Origin: Manis javanica
Taxonomy: Eukaryota; Chordata; Mammalia; Pholidota; Manidae
Reading direction: 5' to 3'
Assembly (NCBI RefSeq): GCF_040802235.1
Contig: NC_133156.1
Span: 28,911,343-28,975,342, forward strand
DNA length: 64,000 nt
Shown: piece after piece, positions 1 through 12,924 of the stretch
Position numbering within the stretch: the first letter of the stretch is position 1
Layout of the letters: every line of letters begins with the position of its first letter
Position numbers and translations under genes: made by a program
The notes under the pieces: model-generated
What the model saw: only the letters and a program-made list of their open reading frames with translations
What the model was told of the DNA's origin: nothing
Databases searched by the model: none

Positions 1-734
1 AACAGCACCACACAACACACACCACACACCTCAAAACTCCACACACATCACACTGCATATGCAATGCAAAACACACGACACACACTACAGACACAACACC
101 CCAAACACATGCCATACAACACATACCACACATGACACACTGCAAATACAACATAAAACACATACCAAAACATGACACACACATCACCACAAACACAACA
201 GCCAACACACCACAATGTCACACACACAACAAACTGCAGCACCCCCCCCAAACACCACACATGACACACCACATATGCAACACAAAACACATGCAACACA
301 CTGCACACATCAACAGACACAACACTCAACACATATGCCACACACCACACAAGACACACACAATATCACACACATGACACATTGAAAATACAACACAAAA
401 CACACACAACACACAAAAACCACACCACATGCACCCCAACACACATGACAGTCCACACATACAACACACCACCCACATCACCACAGGCACAACACCCAAC
501 ACACCTGCCACACAACATATGCAATGTAAAATAAACCACCCACTCCTCCACAACACACAAAACCCACACCATATGCACTCTAACAAAACACACACATGAC
601 ACTCCACACTACAACATACCACCCATATCACCACAGACACAACACCCAACACATGTGCCACAGAACACACACAATGTCACCCACACCACACACCAAAACA
701 CAAGGCAAAAAAACCATACCATGTGCAACACAAC
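1..734. repeat. CA-rich degenerate minisatellite (left arm)
   Basis: The plus strand here is almost only A and C, built from CACA/ACAC/CAACAC words. A recognisable block (catcaccaca..cacaac..ccaacaca) recurs near 85, 183, 309, 477 and 628, at irregular spacings of about 100-170 bases, so this is a degenerate higher-order tandem repeat and not a plain (CA)n. The array runs off the left edge of the window. Apparent Thr/His/Asn-rich or Cys/Val-rich reading frames are composition artefacts: CA-rich DNA contains few stop codons in any frame. Confidence 0.85.
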
Positions 735-742
735 AGTTGTGT
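728..742. repeat. Palindrome at the CA/TG strand switch
   Basis: acacaac, one base (a), then gttgtgt: a perfect 7-bp inverted repeat with a one-base loop, exactly where the strand composition flips. It marks the symmetry centre of the inverted array. Confidence 0.8.
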
Positions 743-2240
743 GTGTGTTTCATGCATGTGGGCTGTGTGTGTTTGTGAGTGTGTGTTGTGTTTTGTGTGT
801 TGTGTGTGTACTGTGTTTCTGTAGTGTTGTATAGTGCATGTTGTGCTGTGCATGTGTGTTGTGTGTTTTGTGTTGCATTGTGTGTTGCATTTTGTGATAC
901 ATTGTGTGCATTATGTGTTGTGATTATTGTGTTCTGGTGTTTTGTATTTGTGTGTTGTGTGCAGTTGTGTTTTGTGTGTTGTGTGTTGTATGTTTGTGAG
1001 TTGTGTTTTTGTGTTGTGTGTGATTGTGTGTGTTGTGTGGGGGGGTTGTGTGTGGTTTTGTGTGTTGTGTATTGTGTGATGTTTCTGTTGTGTTTGCTGT
1101 GTGTTTGGTGCTTGGTGTCTGTTGTGTCGGTTTCTGTTTGGTGTGTGTTGGGTGTGTGGTTGTGTGTTTGTGTAGGTTGTGAAGGGTGTGTTGTGTGGGT
1201 GGTTGTGTGTTTGCATTGTGTGTGAGTGTTGTGTGTTGTGTGTAGTGGGTGTTGTGTGTGAAGTGTGGTTTGTGTTTGTGTAGTGTGCTGTGTGTGATGT
1301 GTTGTGTTTGTGCGAATGTTGTATTTACTGTGTTGCTTTGAATGTGTGCCTTTGTGGTTGTGTGCTGTGTGCGTTGTGTGTTTTGCATGTTGTTTGTTGT
1401 GCGGTTGTGTTGTGCATTGTGTTTTGTGTGTGTGTTGCATGTTGTGTGTTGTGTGTGTGCTGTTGGGCCTGTTTTGTGTTTTTGTGTTTGTGGTTAGTTG
1501 TGTGTTTTGTGTTGTATACTGTGTGTTGTGAGTGTTGTGTGTGTGTGGTTGTGTGTTGTATGTGTTGTATTGTGTGTGTTGTGTGAGTGTTGCTTGGTTG
1601 TGTTGTATGTCATGTTTGTTGTGTTGTGTTGTGTTGTGTTTTTTGTGTATTTTTGTGTGTGGTGTTGTGTTGTATGCGTTGTGTGTGTTTGTGTTTTCTG
1701 TGTGTTGTGTGTGGTTTGTGCTGTGTGTTGTTTGGATTTTTTTGTTTTTGTGTTGTGTGTGGTTATGTGTTTTGTGCGTGTGGCTATTTGTGTGTGTGTG
1801 GTTGTGTGTGTGTTGTGTACTGTGTTTTGTGTTTTGTGTGCTATGCTTTGTGTGTTGTATGTTGTGTTGTGTGTGATGTTTTGAAGTGCATGTTGAGTGT
1901 TGTGTGGTTGTATGTGTGGTATGTGTTGTTTTAGGTGTTTTGTCTTGTGCATATGGTTGTGTGTTCTGTGTTTGTGCTAGTGTGTGTGTGTGATTGTGTG
2001 TGTTGTGTGTTGTTTGCTGTGTGTGGTTCTGTATGTTGTGTGTGTGGTCCTCTGTGTTGTGTTGTGTGTTGTGTTGCACTGTGTGTAGTGGGTTTGGTGT
2101 GTGTTTTATGGTGGTTGTGTGTTTGTGTGATTGTGTTATGTTTGTGTGGTTGTGTGTGTTGTGTGTTGTGCCTGTGGTTGTGTGATGTGTGTTGTGTGTG
2201 TTTTGTTTTGTGTGAGTTGTGTGTGTGTGGTTGTGTGTTC
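736..2240. repeat. TG-rich degenerate minisatellite (right arm, inverted)
   Basis: From about 736 the plus strand switches abruptly to TG-rich words (tgtgttgtg, ggttgtgtg). It is compositionally the reverse complement of the CA-rich array to its left. A loose inverted counterpart of the left-arm block is seen near 2165 (gtgttgtgcctgtggttgtg against cacaggcacaacac near 485). The long minus-strand reading frame of about 550 codons across this region is low-complexity translation and not a gene. The array ends near 2240, where ordinary sequence begins. Confidence 0.85.
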
Positions 2241-2709
2241 TCCTGGCAGACGTGCCACATTTTAAAAGTGCTGTGTAACTGGGCTTTAGCAAATGTATTT
2301 TGTTCCTGCTCTCTGCAGAGGGGTCTACTTGCCCAGCCCTTTCTTGGGGGAGGACTCTCTTCTCCTTTGTCTCTGGGTGAGAAAGACTGGAGGGGAGGCA
2401 CTGCTGGGCCAGTAGGAGGGAGAGCCCCTTGATTCCCTACCTGGGAGAGGCCTGGCACAGACCTGGAGAGGGGAGGCTGTGAAGGGGTTACTGGAGAGAG
2501 CCAGCAGACTGGGGTGCTTCAGAAAGCCGAGGCAGTGGCACACACTGCCCAGGGAGGGATAGGGGAATGGAGAGAATTTGGGAGTCCAAGGCTCTGAGTT
2601 AGGAAGGGAAGCCTGGCCTCTCCTGCCTTTCCAGGAACATGGCTATGGGTGTGGGCTCAGCCCATGTGGGTCCATCTCCTGTGCAGAAGCAGCTGAAGTG
2701 CTGTGAATG
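2241..2709. other. No recognised feature
   Basis: Ordinary mixed-composition sequence between the TG array and the first L1. I see no coding region or repeat I can name. Confidence 0.5.
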
Positions 2710-2720
2710 CAGCAAGTGGA

Positions 2721-3183
2721 TGGAGTCTCCTAGAATGAATGCATTGCATTCTATTTCCTCCTTTAATTCTGTTAATATTTGTTTCACATATGTTGACGCT
2801 CCTGTATTAGGTGCATAGATATTTATAATGGTTATATCCTCTTGTTGGACTGAACCCTTTATGATTATGTAATGTCCTTCTTGATCTCTTATTACTTTCT
2901 TTGTTCTGAAGTCTATTTTGTCTGATAGAAGTACTGCAACACCTGCTTTTTTCTCCCTATTGTTTGCATGAACTATCTTTTTCCATCCCTTGACTTTTAG
3001 TCTGTGCATGTCTTTGGGTTTGAGGTGAGTCTCTTGTAAGCAGCATATAGATGGGTCTTGCTTTTTTATCCATTCTATTACTCTGTGTCTTTTGATTGGT
3101 GCATTCAGTCCATTTACATTTAGGGTGATTATTGAAAGATATGTAGTTATTGCCATTGCAGGCTTTAGATTCGTGGTTATCAA
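2721..3183 (-). pseudogene. L1 ORF2 N-terminal fragment (endonuclease domain)
   Basis: About 140 codons from the ORF2 start (NLKPAMAITTYLSIITLNVNG) through the endonuclease motifs KKQDPSICCLQETHLKPK, KAGVAVLLSDKIDF and NIYAPNTGASTYVKQIL to NAFILGD, where the L1 homology ends. Reverse transcriptase and the C-terminal domain are absent. It is not functional as an ORF2 protein. Confidence 0.85.
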
Positions 3184-5277
3184 AGGTTCAAGGGTAGCTT
3201 CTTTACTATCTAACCGTCTAACTTAACTCTCTTATTAAGCTATTATAAACATAGTCTGATGATTATTTCTCTCCCTTATTCCTCCTCCTCCATTCTTTAT
3301 ATGTTAGGTGTTTTATTCTGTACTCTTTTGTGTTTCCTTTGACTGCATTTGTGAGTAGTTGATTTTATTTTTTGCCTTTAGTTAGTATTTGGTTGGTCTG
3401 CTCTCTTTGCTGTGATTTTATTTTCTATGGTGACATCTATTTAGCCTTAGGAGTGCTTCCATCTAGAGCAGTCCATTTAAAATACCCTGTAGAGGTGGTT
3501 TGTGGGAGGCAAATTCCCTCAACTTTTGCTTGTCTGGGAATTGTTTAATCTCTCCTTCATATTTAAATGAGTTGTGCTGGATACAGTATTCTTGGTTCAA
3601 GTCCCTTCTGTTTCATTGCATTAAATATATCATGCCATTCTCTTCTGGCCTAGAGGGTTTCTGTTGAGAAGTCTGATGATAGCCTGATGGTTTTTCCTTT
3701 GTAGGTGACCTTTTTTCTTTCTCTGGCTGCCTTTAATACTCTGTCCTTGTCCTTGATCTTTGCCATTTTAATTATTATGTGTCTTGGTGTTGTCCTCCGT
3801 GGGTCCCTTCTGTTGGGGATCCTGTGTACTTCCATGGTCTGAATGGTTATTTCCTCCCCCAGTTTGGGGAAGTTTTCAGCAATTATTTCTTCAAAGACAC
3901 TTCCTATCCCTTTTACTCTCTCTTCTTCTTCTGGTACCCCTATAATGTGGATATTGATCTGTTTGGGTTGGTCACACAGTTCTCTTCATATTCTTTCATT
4001 CCTGGAGATCCTTTTATCTCTCTCTGCGTCAGCTTCTCTGTGTTCCTGTTCTCTGATTTCTATTCCATTAATGGCCTCTTACACCTGATCTAGTCTGCTC
4101 TTAAGTCCTTTCAGAGATTATTTTATTTCTGTATTCTCCCTCCCAACTTGATCCTTTAGCTCTTGCATATTTCTCTACAGGTCCATCAGCATGGTTATGA
4201 CCTTTATTTTGAATTATTTTTCAGGAAGATTGGTTAACTCTATCTCCCCAGGCCCTCTCTTGGGGGTTGTCTGGGTAATTCTGGACTGGACCAAATTCTT
4301 CTGCCTTTTCATGGTGATAGAGGTAGCTGTAGGCAGGTAGCATGTGTGTCAGCTGGGAGAACAAAGTCCCTTCATGTTTGCTGGTCGCCTTGCCCTCCTC
4401 CGCTGCCTGTGTCAGTTACCTGCACTCTTGGAGCAGCCTCTGGGTTAATCCCCTAAGCTGCTGTGGGTGGGGTTGCCATAAGGGTAGCCCAGAGCCCTGC
4501 AGGGAGTGGCAGGCCCACTGGGTGTGCTCCCCTGAGAGAATGGCGCCCCTTCGCGCCTTGCCTGTTTCCTCTGCCTGTGCTGGGCAGCTGTGCATTGGTG
4601 GCAGCCTCTGGGTCTGGCCCGGGTAGCTATGCATCAGGAGGAGATTCTGGGTGGTTGCTGTGGGCATGGCTGCTCTCCAGCTGCTCTGCCGCTGTGGCGG
4701 GGCTGAGCCAGAGGGGCAACGACTGGCAGGCTGCTTATTGCTGTGAAAGGCTTCAGGGCTGCATTGCCTCCTAGGGGGCTGGGGTGCCTGAAGTTCCCCG
4801 GGATTCCCAGCTGCTGGGCTGAGTGTGCCAGGACGCTTCCATCCAGTTGTGAGGCCCCTGTCCCTTTAAGACTTTCAAAGAGCCCTCGCTTTTCTTTTGT
4901 CCCAGGGGGACTGGCTGTGGGGACCCGTGCTTGCAGATTTTACTTTTCCGTTTCCCTAGTATCCAGCACCCCATGCATGCACTGTGTGTCTGGGCTCTGG
5001 CGCAGATGGCTGGGGCTGGGTGCTCAGCAGTCCTGGGCTCCCTCTCCCTCCCAGCTCCGACTCCTCTCCTCCTGCTGGGAGCTGGGGTTGGGGGGGGCGC
5101 TTGGGTCCCCATTCGTGAGGTGCTGGGTTCTCACAGGTGTGGATGTAGCCTGGCTGTTGTACTGTATCCTCTGGTCTCTCTTTTAGGACTAGTGGTATTT
5201 GTTGTATTTTCAAAAATATATATGGTTTTGGGAGGAGATTTCTGCTGCCCTACTCACGCTGCCATCTTGGCTTCTCT
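2721..5277 (-). mobile_element. L1 retrotransposon, 5'-complete but 3'-truncated
   Basis: Read on the minus strand, it starts at the L1 5' end (agaagccaagatggcagcgtg, near 5272), passes through a 5' UTR (to about 4250), ORF1 remnants (C-terminal domain with TPRHIIIK and KAARERKK, 3650-3835) and the ORF2 start at 3183. It then stops inside the endonuclease domain near 2721. An 11-bp direct repeat, cagcaagtgga, flanks it at 2710-2720 and 5278-5288, so these are the original insertion boundaries. There is no poly(A) tail. Retaining the 5' half and lacking the 3' half is the reverse of the usual L1 truncation. Confidence 0.85.
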
Positions 5278-5288
5278 CAGCAAGTGGA

Positions 5289-8200
5289 CAGAGAAGGTGT
5301 CCCCCAAACTCCAGCACTGGCATTTAAAAGTCCAGACTTGCTCGTGACATCACCTAGTTCTCCTCTTGGTCACCAGAGGCAGCAGCCAGTGGGTAATGTG
5401 GGTTCTGTTACTAAGAAAATGGGACCAGTTGCTTAGACATTCTTTGTGCTCTTCAATGTTAACAGTCTCTCCATTAAATTAAAATTACAGGTCTGGGAAA
5501 TTTCTCCCCTAACTACACCATGATTGTCCTTCCTTCTGAACACTCAGACAGACATGAAGTGACTCCAGTGGGAGTGGGGCTCCCGTTGCTGCTGGAGACA
5601 CTGTGGTTGGGAGCCCCCTCCTCCCTGGCAGGGGTTTTCCAAGGCTGACCCCTGGGAGGAGCTGAGCCCCTTATGGAGCTGAGGCCGTGAGACACACACT
5701 GAAGCTGTCAAGCTGTGCTGACTCCAGGAACTGTGTTCTCTGCAGACCCCTGTGTGGCAGGCTGGGTGCAAGTGGTGGCTGCTTTTCCCTTTGCATGCCA
5801 GGGGATTGGAGAGGGGCTGATCTAAAACAGACCCTAAAGCATCTCTCTTCCACCCCTGCCACATGTCCTTAGGGAGGAGGGCCACCTCTGCCTTGGCATA
5901 TGCTGGAAGTGTTGACTTCCATCCTCTGGAAACACATCCTCTTTGGCTCAGGTCAGTGCTATGACTAGGAAGGAACTGGGGTGCGAGTGGGGAGCTGTGT
6001 GCCTCCTCTCGTGGAAACTCAGGTTCCCATCTGTATTATGGGCATGTGGGGACCCCAGTCCTGGAGAGGGCTGGACCTGTTGGCCCAGTGACATAAGTTT
6101 GAAGCTGGGAGGCAGGGGCCCTGAGCCCTAACTACTCATCCTGGCCTCAGTTTCTCCACCTGGTTAACAGTAGAGACCAAGCTCTGAGTCTTTCCTCCCA
6201 TAGCCTCCTGAGAACAACTTCTGGTCTAATTGTGAACTTTTTTCTGGCTCTCAGGCTGGATCCATAACTAGGTGCTCCAGTGAAGTGGAGCTTGGGCTCA
6301 GCACATTCCCATGACAGCCCTGCTTTTCACTCTAGGAAGGAAGTGAATTCTTTGCCAGGTATCAGGAAAAGATGGCAGGTTCCTAAAGACACAGTGGAAT
6401 TAAGGGGGTAGGAAACTGGTCTACAAAATAGCCACACTTTGTAGACCACTGTGTTGGGTTTTGCAGTGGTTCCCATGGAGGTCAGGACCAGTGTGTCAGG
6501 ATTATGTGCAATATGGCCTGTGACCGTCATTACATATCACTGTCCCCAGAGCCCTGTGAGCACTTGGGTTTGAGTGTGCAAGCTGCTGTTGGTCTCTGAC
6601 ATTTCTGGGCACAGAGAAAGTGCTCACTAAAAAAATAAGTGAATTTCCTGCCCTTTAGAAGGGAATTGAGAATTATCTGTCTGTTCTGTGTGAAAGATTC
6701 ATAGGGGAAAAAGTGATTCTCTTCAGAAAGAGAGATTTTGAATGACTCTAGGGGATTTGGCTAGGGGACCTGGGAACTCACCCTTTTGCAGGGCAGCCCA
6801 GTCTGCCTGGCATGTGTCATCTTAATTAGAAGAGGTGGGAACTGAGCCTTCTGATTCTGTGCAGGTGTAGTACCGGGTGCAGCATTTTTATGTGAAGTTG
6901 TGCTTGTTGACTGTACAAAATATAAAATAGGGAAACATTAACTGTACATCAAATACAGAAATTTAATCAGGTAACATATCATCCCTATGTAGTAGATAAA
7001 GGTACTCTTATTTCTATTGTAATCTGAATTTTAAGACTATGAAAAATGGTTAAACAGTGTGTCAGATAAGTGTAATCATAGTAACTCCAGGAAAATTGAT
7101 GTTTAAATTCACATTCTAACTACTTCAGATTTAAGAAAATTCTAAAAGTACTTGTACTGGGAGTTTTTAGCTGAATGTAACAGAATATGCAGCAGAAATA
7201 GCTGTACTGGATGGACACATTCAATCCCAGTTCATGAGTCCAGGGGAAGGAAATTGTGGAGCTGGTTCAGCAAGCAGTCACCCAGCTCCTTTCCCTCAAC
7301 CTATCCCAGCCTTTGGACTTCATGTCACAGAATGGCTATGACAGCTCCAGGCATCACATCCTTAAGCAGCCATATATGAAAGCAGAAAAGGAAATCTGTC
7401 TAAAGTTCTAATGAGGAGAGACACCTGATGTCCTCTCCCTCACTGTAGCCAAGATGTGTCACATACCCTCTTCCTGTGTTCATCCTTGAATGGGATCACC
7501 AGGCCTGCTGGCAAGCTGGTGACAGGATGGCATTCATGACCATCACCAGGCTCCCTTTCCTACCTTATTACTGTCCTCTGAGTTGGGCACAGGGCTCCTC
7601 CCTCCCTCCACCATGGCTGCAGCTCCCAGAGAACTGTCACAGCCTCTTTCTTCCCATCCACACTTTTCCTAAAGTGAAGACCAGAGCTGTTTGCCTGAGG
7701 CACCTTGGAGCCTCCCTCTTGCCGACAGGATAGACTGCCCCCTCCAAGGCATGCCTGCAAAACCCTTGGGGTCTGAACCCCTCCCCTCACAGCCTCCCTG
7801 CCAGCAGGCTCTGCCCTCCACAGACAGCCCCAATTCCCCTCCGGGCCAGGACCCTCCTTGCCACTGAAGCTTTTCTGCTGCTCCTGTGTGAAAAGACAGT
7901 TCCTCTACCACATAGCCAGGATGACTGAAATGTGATTTTCCCTATAGAGGTGCACTTGTGCTGAATTTATATGTAGCCCCCAAGTCTCCTTGGAGACACA
8001 ATGCATTTATTGCAAGCACAGTTGGTCAGGGAAGTAAGTCTGAGACTGCTGGTGAGAAAGGAAGCTTCTCATTTCAGTCATAAAGTTGATCAAATACTGG
8101 TTTTTCCTTCATCATGAGAATTTACAATAATCACATTTCATGAATAAATATACTTGAGTGAAAGCCACTTGTACACATCCAGCATGGGATGAGGGGGCCG

Positions 8201-8815
8201 CTGCCTATATTTTGCTCCAGCTTTGACCTTCTCAGCACCAGTGACCCTATGATCTTCCCCATTTTCCTATCGCTACAATGTCTGTTGCTCTAATGGAGCA
8301 CGTGCCTAAGTGGGGATAACAACAGACTGTGCAGGGTTCATTTGTTGACTGAAACACCACTAGAGTGGCCGGGGTGAAGGAGGTGAGAGCACAGCCTTGT
8401 TCAGAGGGCGCAGCAGGATGCCCTGCCAGTGTCTGCCACAGTGGAGTGTAGCCACTAATGACTCCATCGCCATATGCTGCTCTCAGACTCCACTTAGTGG
8501 AAATGCACAGGTATGTGTACCGTGAAGTGTGTCCAAGGTGGGTGGCAGCCCCTGGAACTGGTCAGAGCAGCAGTTAGACATGAGCAGAAGGGGAAAAGGG
8601 AGGGTGGCGGACCACCCAGTCTCCACCTGGAGACCACCCTGTCTCCCTCAGACCAGCCCCTTTTGTGGTTCGGCATCAACTGGTAAGTGAAAGACATGGT
8701 CACTGGGACCTCCCCGAATTTGGAGTATGGGCAGCTAAGGAGGACCTGGTCTACTAATAACCCTGAGGCCATTATAATGTCATTATAGTATCACTTACAT
8801 TGCCATTTTGGCCCC
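5289..8815. other. Unrecognised non-coding DNA
   Basis: Mixed-composition sequence with only short, unconserved reading frames. Apart from a MIR-like piece near 6130-6240 I cannot name anything in it. Confidence 0.5.
6130..6240 (+). repeat. MIR-like SINE fragment
   Basis: The core-like string ggcctcagtttctccacctg resembles the MIR segment 'cctcagtttcctcatctg'. The flanks are too diverged to set boundaries. Confidence 0.4.
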
Positions 8816-8819
8816 ACCC

Positions 8820-9090
8820 TCAATTTAGCCTTGGCGCTCAGGGGAAAAACTAGGAACACAAACTTGCACAAAGAGGCTGAAGGGGACGAACCAAGGTAGA
8901 TCTGAAGGATGATGTAAGAATGACAAATGGGGGGAGGAAACCAAATAAGCCTCCATAAAAAGACTATTCTGTATTTGAAGCATACTTTCCTTTCACTTTG
9001 CTAAATAATAAGCCCTTTGTGACTTTAGCCCTCTATCAGATCTCATGTCTGAATTCTTTCCTTCAAGAAGACAAGAACTGAGGTGCTGCG
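8820..9090 (+). mobile_element. Possible old LTR fragment
   Basis: A segment with aagcctccataaaaag and a later A/T-rich aataataagcccttt looks like the TATA/poly(A) part of a mammalian ERVL/MaLR-type LTR. No TSD or clear ends were found, so the call is tentative. Confidence 0.25.
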
Positions 9091-11035
9091 CATGCCACTG
9101 CCTGGCAGCAGTAACCCTCCCACACCTGCTGGTATCAGCACCACGGCATGCTACTGCAACAGAGTGTCACACAGCACTGAATGGCACTGACCACACACAG
9201 CTCAGGCCACTCACACAACGGTGATGCTCAGAGAACAAAGCCATGCAAGTCCATGCAAGTGATGCTCCAGTCAAGCCAACCTACTCTGTGCTTGTGGGTG
9301 GGCTCAGCAGAGGTGACACTGTGGCTCCTGGGGGATGAGAGCATCTTTTCTAGACCTTAGCACACAGATGTTTACTCTGTCAAGTTCATGAAGCTGCATA
9401 TGACTACGTAAACTTTTTTTTATTTTATTAAAGTTTGCTTTTTAAAAGAGCAGTTCTACTAAAACCAAACCAGCATCTGATCCCTTTGGGCCATCAGCAT
9501 CACCTGGAGAGGACTGGGCACTGGCTGATGGCTGCACTAGGTCCCTATTGTGCCCACACACCAGGGTGGTGGAGGACTACTCAGGTCATCTGGCTTCCAG
9601 TGGCAGGACAAGGTGTGAGGCTGATGTGACTCTGAGCCTGCACCCTTTGTCCACACTGAGCCCCTGGGCACAGCACTGGCTCCAGCAGAGACACTGGATA
9701 CCCACCTTGAGCAACCTGACCTCAGCACAGCACTTCTTACCCAAGCGCTCTGGTGCAGGCCAGCCTGTGGCTGATAACTTTAGATCTCACTCCAGCCTGT
9801 GCAAAAATTGGCAGGACACAATTGCTGTATCGGAAACCTAACCTGATTCAGAACCTTGGCATCAAAAACACTACTATGTAAATCAAAAGCATTTCAGCTA
9901 GTGAGAGGGAGTCTATCCTAGGCGAGCCTGCCCAGTGGTGGCCTCATTGCGTAATCTTCCCATGAGGTCTCCCCACCAGGAAACTACTCCTCAGCATGAC
10001 AAACGTACTAAAAAAGGAACACAGGGTGCTGGGCCAAATCCCTGTAAGAGGTGGAGTCAGCTCGAGCTCGTAGTAGCCTTGCTTGTACTTTCAAGTGACG
10101 TGTGCTTACAGCACAGGGCCTCTCCCCCAGCAATGGTAAAATGGCTGCCCCTCCTCCCTTTCCTGCTGGAGCAGAAAGACTCACGGGGGATAAGCCGCCG
10201 CGGCGGTCCTCGGACGGGGCCACAGGTCAGCGCAAGAAATGAGCACATCCTGTCTGGAGCAGCAGCAGCTCTGAGTCAAACCCCCCACTCCCTGCTGTAG
10301 CCTCGCCCGAGGACTCCACAGACAGCCTCTCACACTCAGTGTGGCTGCACCTTCTGCTGTCACACTGGGCTGTGGGTGACTGCTGTCACTGTGGGACACA
10401 CAGCCCAGCACAGAAGCACTACCTATACCATTTTAATTGTTAAGGAACCAGAAGGCATCTGACACGAGTTTTCCTTCTTCCTAAAGGGCAGCAGACATTT
10501 TCACATCAGTGATCAACACTGAGAATGAGCCCGAGACCCCAAGTAATCGGGGCCCCGGCTGGGGGCCACCATCAGGGTGGGGAGGGGCTGCTGTAACAAG
10601 CAGATGCCTGAGCCTCACGTTAAACCTGCCTTGAACCAGACCTGTGGTTTGCCTGGGGTGAGGAGGGCAGGAATGTGCATTGTAAAAGCTCCCTCAGTGC
10701 TCCCTGTGGCACCCACATCAAGACCCACTAGCTGGCACCTCTCAGCTCTGAGCTGCTGCCCCAGCTGACAGGTCTCCTGTCCACTACCCAGCAGCCCTTG
10801 CTGGAAGCAGCAGCTGTCCCAAAGTGCTGGGAAGGCAGACAAGCTGCTCATTCTGCAGGTAGCTGCTGTAGCATCCACTACCTGAGAAGACACAGAAGGC
10901 CTAAGAAGCACTCCCAGAGGAGAAACAGAGGAGAAAGCCACAAAGGCCGAGGCCAGGGCCAGACCCCCGCAGCAAGTGAGTCCCACCCCTAGACCACTTT
11001 AAATTTCACTGAAGGAAAAAGTAAACCTACCTAAA
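9091..11035. other. Unrecognised non-coding DNA
   Basis: No named repeat or convincing exon. A small GC-rich patch near 10190-10225 has several CpGs but is too short to call an island. Confidence 0.45.
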
Positions 11036-11210
11036 TGGAGCTCAATACACTACTCTTGACTGGACGACACAATTAGGAAGATGTCAATTCTCCCAAGTTA
11101 AATCTGTAGATGCAAGCAATCCAATCAAAATCCCACTGGCATATTTAAAAACAGAACTTGAAAACCTGGGTTTGAAGCTCACATGAAAAACAGAGTGCAC
11201 AGCCAATGTT
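11036..11210 (+). mobile_element. Old L1 fragment, plus orientation
   Basis: The segment gatgtcaattctcccaagtt, followed by caatccaatcaaaatccc, is the diverged L1 ORF2 segment commonly seen as 'gatgtcaattctccccaaat...caatcccaatcaaaatccc'. It is a short, ancient relic. Confidence 0.6.
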
Positions 11211-12900
11211 GTAAGTGAACGGCGCCTTACAGCCTTCAGAGCCAAGCCCATGCTGCAGGCGCTGGAGGGCGGGGTGCCAGGGCCCGCACAAACAAACAAG
11301 GCAGAAGGACTGGCATGAGGCAGACCCTTCTCCATGTGTGCAAGCAGGGAACATATGTGCACCAGGCCCCCTGGCCCACTCTGCGAGCACACGTTGTGCA
11401 CATGTACTTGGTTTTTCTCAGCTTGAGTTGCTCTGCATTTCAGTTTTTTTATACATATTTTTATATTAAGTGAGAAGGAGTATTTCTTTAGAGTACATTC
11501 CTAGAAGAGAATCTGGGATTGAGGTGTGCATGTGTATAACTGCAATGGAATGATGGCGGCTGATGACATGCTGATCAGTGGGAGTCCCTGACTCCAGCCC
11601 ATGCTCACTGGTGTCTGCTATTGTGGTTTCCTTATGGCCTTTGCTCAGCTTTCCATGGAGATCGCTGCTTACAACTTCACAGAAAACTTCTATTTTGACT
11701 GTGAGCTCACTTTCCGCTATAGGTGTTTTCTCCGCACCTGCCGCTGTTCTCAACCTTGCTTTTGGCACCATTTCCCATACAAAACCTTCACATTTCACAT
11801 GGTCAGATCTGTCCATCTCTGGTTCCTAGTGCAATGACTTGCTTATTAGGAAGCCTTTCCTTAGTTATCCTTGTTTCCTAAACCTGGTGAGTCACAGACA
11901 ACTCTAACAGCAGAAGGCGCTGTTCACTTTCCTCTCCAGTCCTGCAGACAACTTCTGGTGCAGGGTAAGGGGAGGGCTGTGACCTGGGATGGTGATGCAT
12001 GGAGCGTTTTAGGAAGGCTGGAGCCCAGCACTCAAGATGACTAAGGGTGTGAGATGACAAAGCCAGAAATGGACATCTGTCATTGCTTAATAGTTTGTGT
12101 ATATCATTGATTTTTGGCATCAAGGGTTAAAAATAGAGCAAGCCTCAAACATAAGGCATCTTATAACTACAGCAGCCCCTGAGCTCTGATGAGCAGGAGA
12201 GATACAAACATCAGGCTGGGCATTTGAAATTTCCTGGCAGGCAAAGTAAGAGGCAGGCCTGGGGACAGGTGCTCTACGTCCTGACTTCCAGATTTGTATG
12301 CAAAAGTCTGCACAGGTCCCCTCAGACGGACAGCCCCACATGGCCCTCACATGCTCTGCTGAGACACACCCACTGCTCTGAGGCACCACGACCACCTGCT
12401 AATAGGAAGGTGACAGGATGCAGCCACACAGCTCTTGGCCAGCTCCATGGGTGTGGGACGTCGGTGGCAGGAACCAGCAACTGCATCAGGTGCCAGACCA
12501 CTGCACATAGGCTCAGCCAGTGTGCGCACCCGGCAATCATCTTCTCCTGCCTTTGATGGGAAAATTCCTGAAAAATCCCTCCAAGGATAAGTTCTCCTAA
12601 GTCAAAAATCGAATGAACTTGCATGCATTCCTGAATAGCAAAATAAACATCCACTTACTTGTATTAACAAAACCCCACATCCTATTAAAATGGGCACAAT
12701 TATGTCAAAAGTTAACATTAGTTACGACACAAACTGAGGGTATTCTCTTTTTATTAAACATCTATAATAAAGCTGTTTGCCTGCCTCACTGATCCCCTTA
12801 TCAGGTATTCAGCACAGGACACCTACAGCTACCCTAACAGATAAAACTGACTGCAACAGGTCCCCTCTACAGAACCTTACTAGTTCTTCATTTTAAAAGG
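11211..12900. other. Unrecognised non-coding DNA
   Basis: Short reading frames only. On the minus strand near 12397 a pyrimidine-rich acceptor-like site precedes codons reading VVVPQ. I considered this as a KLHDC4 exon and rejected it. Confidence 0.4.
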
Positions 12901-12924
12901 TTTAAGCCGAATATAAAGGCAGAC

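Noticed and set aside
628..2292. 554-codon minus-strand reading frame, and Cys/Val-rich frames on the plus strand
   Set aside because: They are translations of the CA/TG repeat; low-complexity Thr/His/Asn or Cys/Val composition explains the absence of stops.
12120..12395. Possible KLHDC4 exon 5 (VVVPQ after an acceptor-like site on the minus strand)
   Set aside because: Only about five residues agree with the human sequence as I recall it. The expected kelch text (a WVFGGEF-like motif) does not follow.
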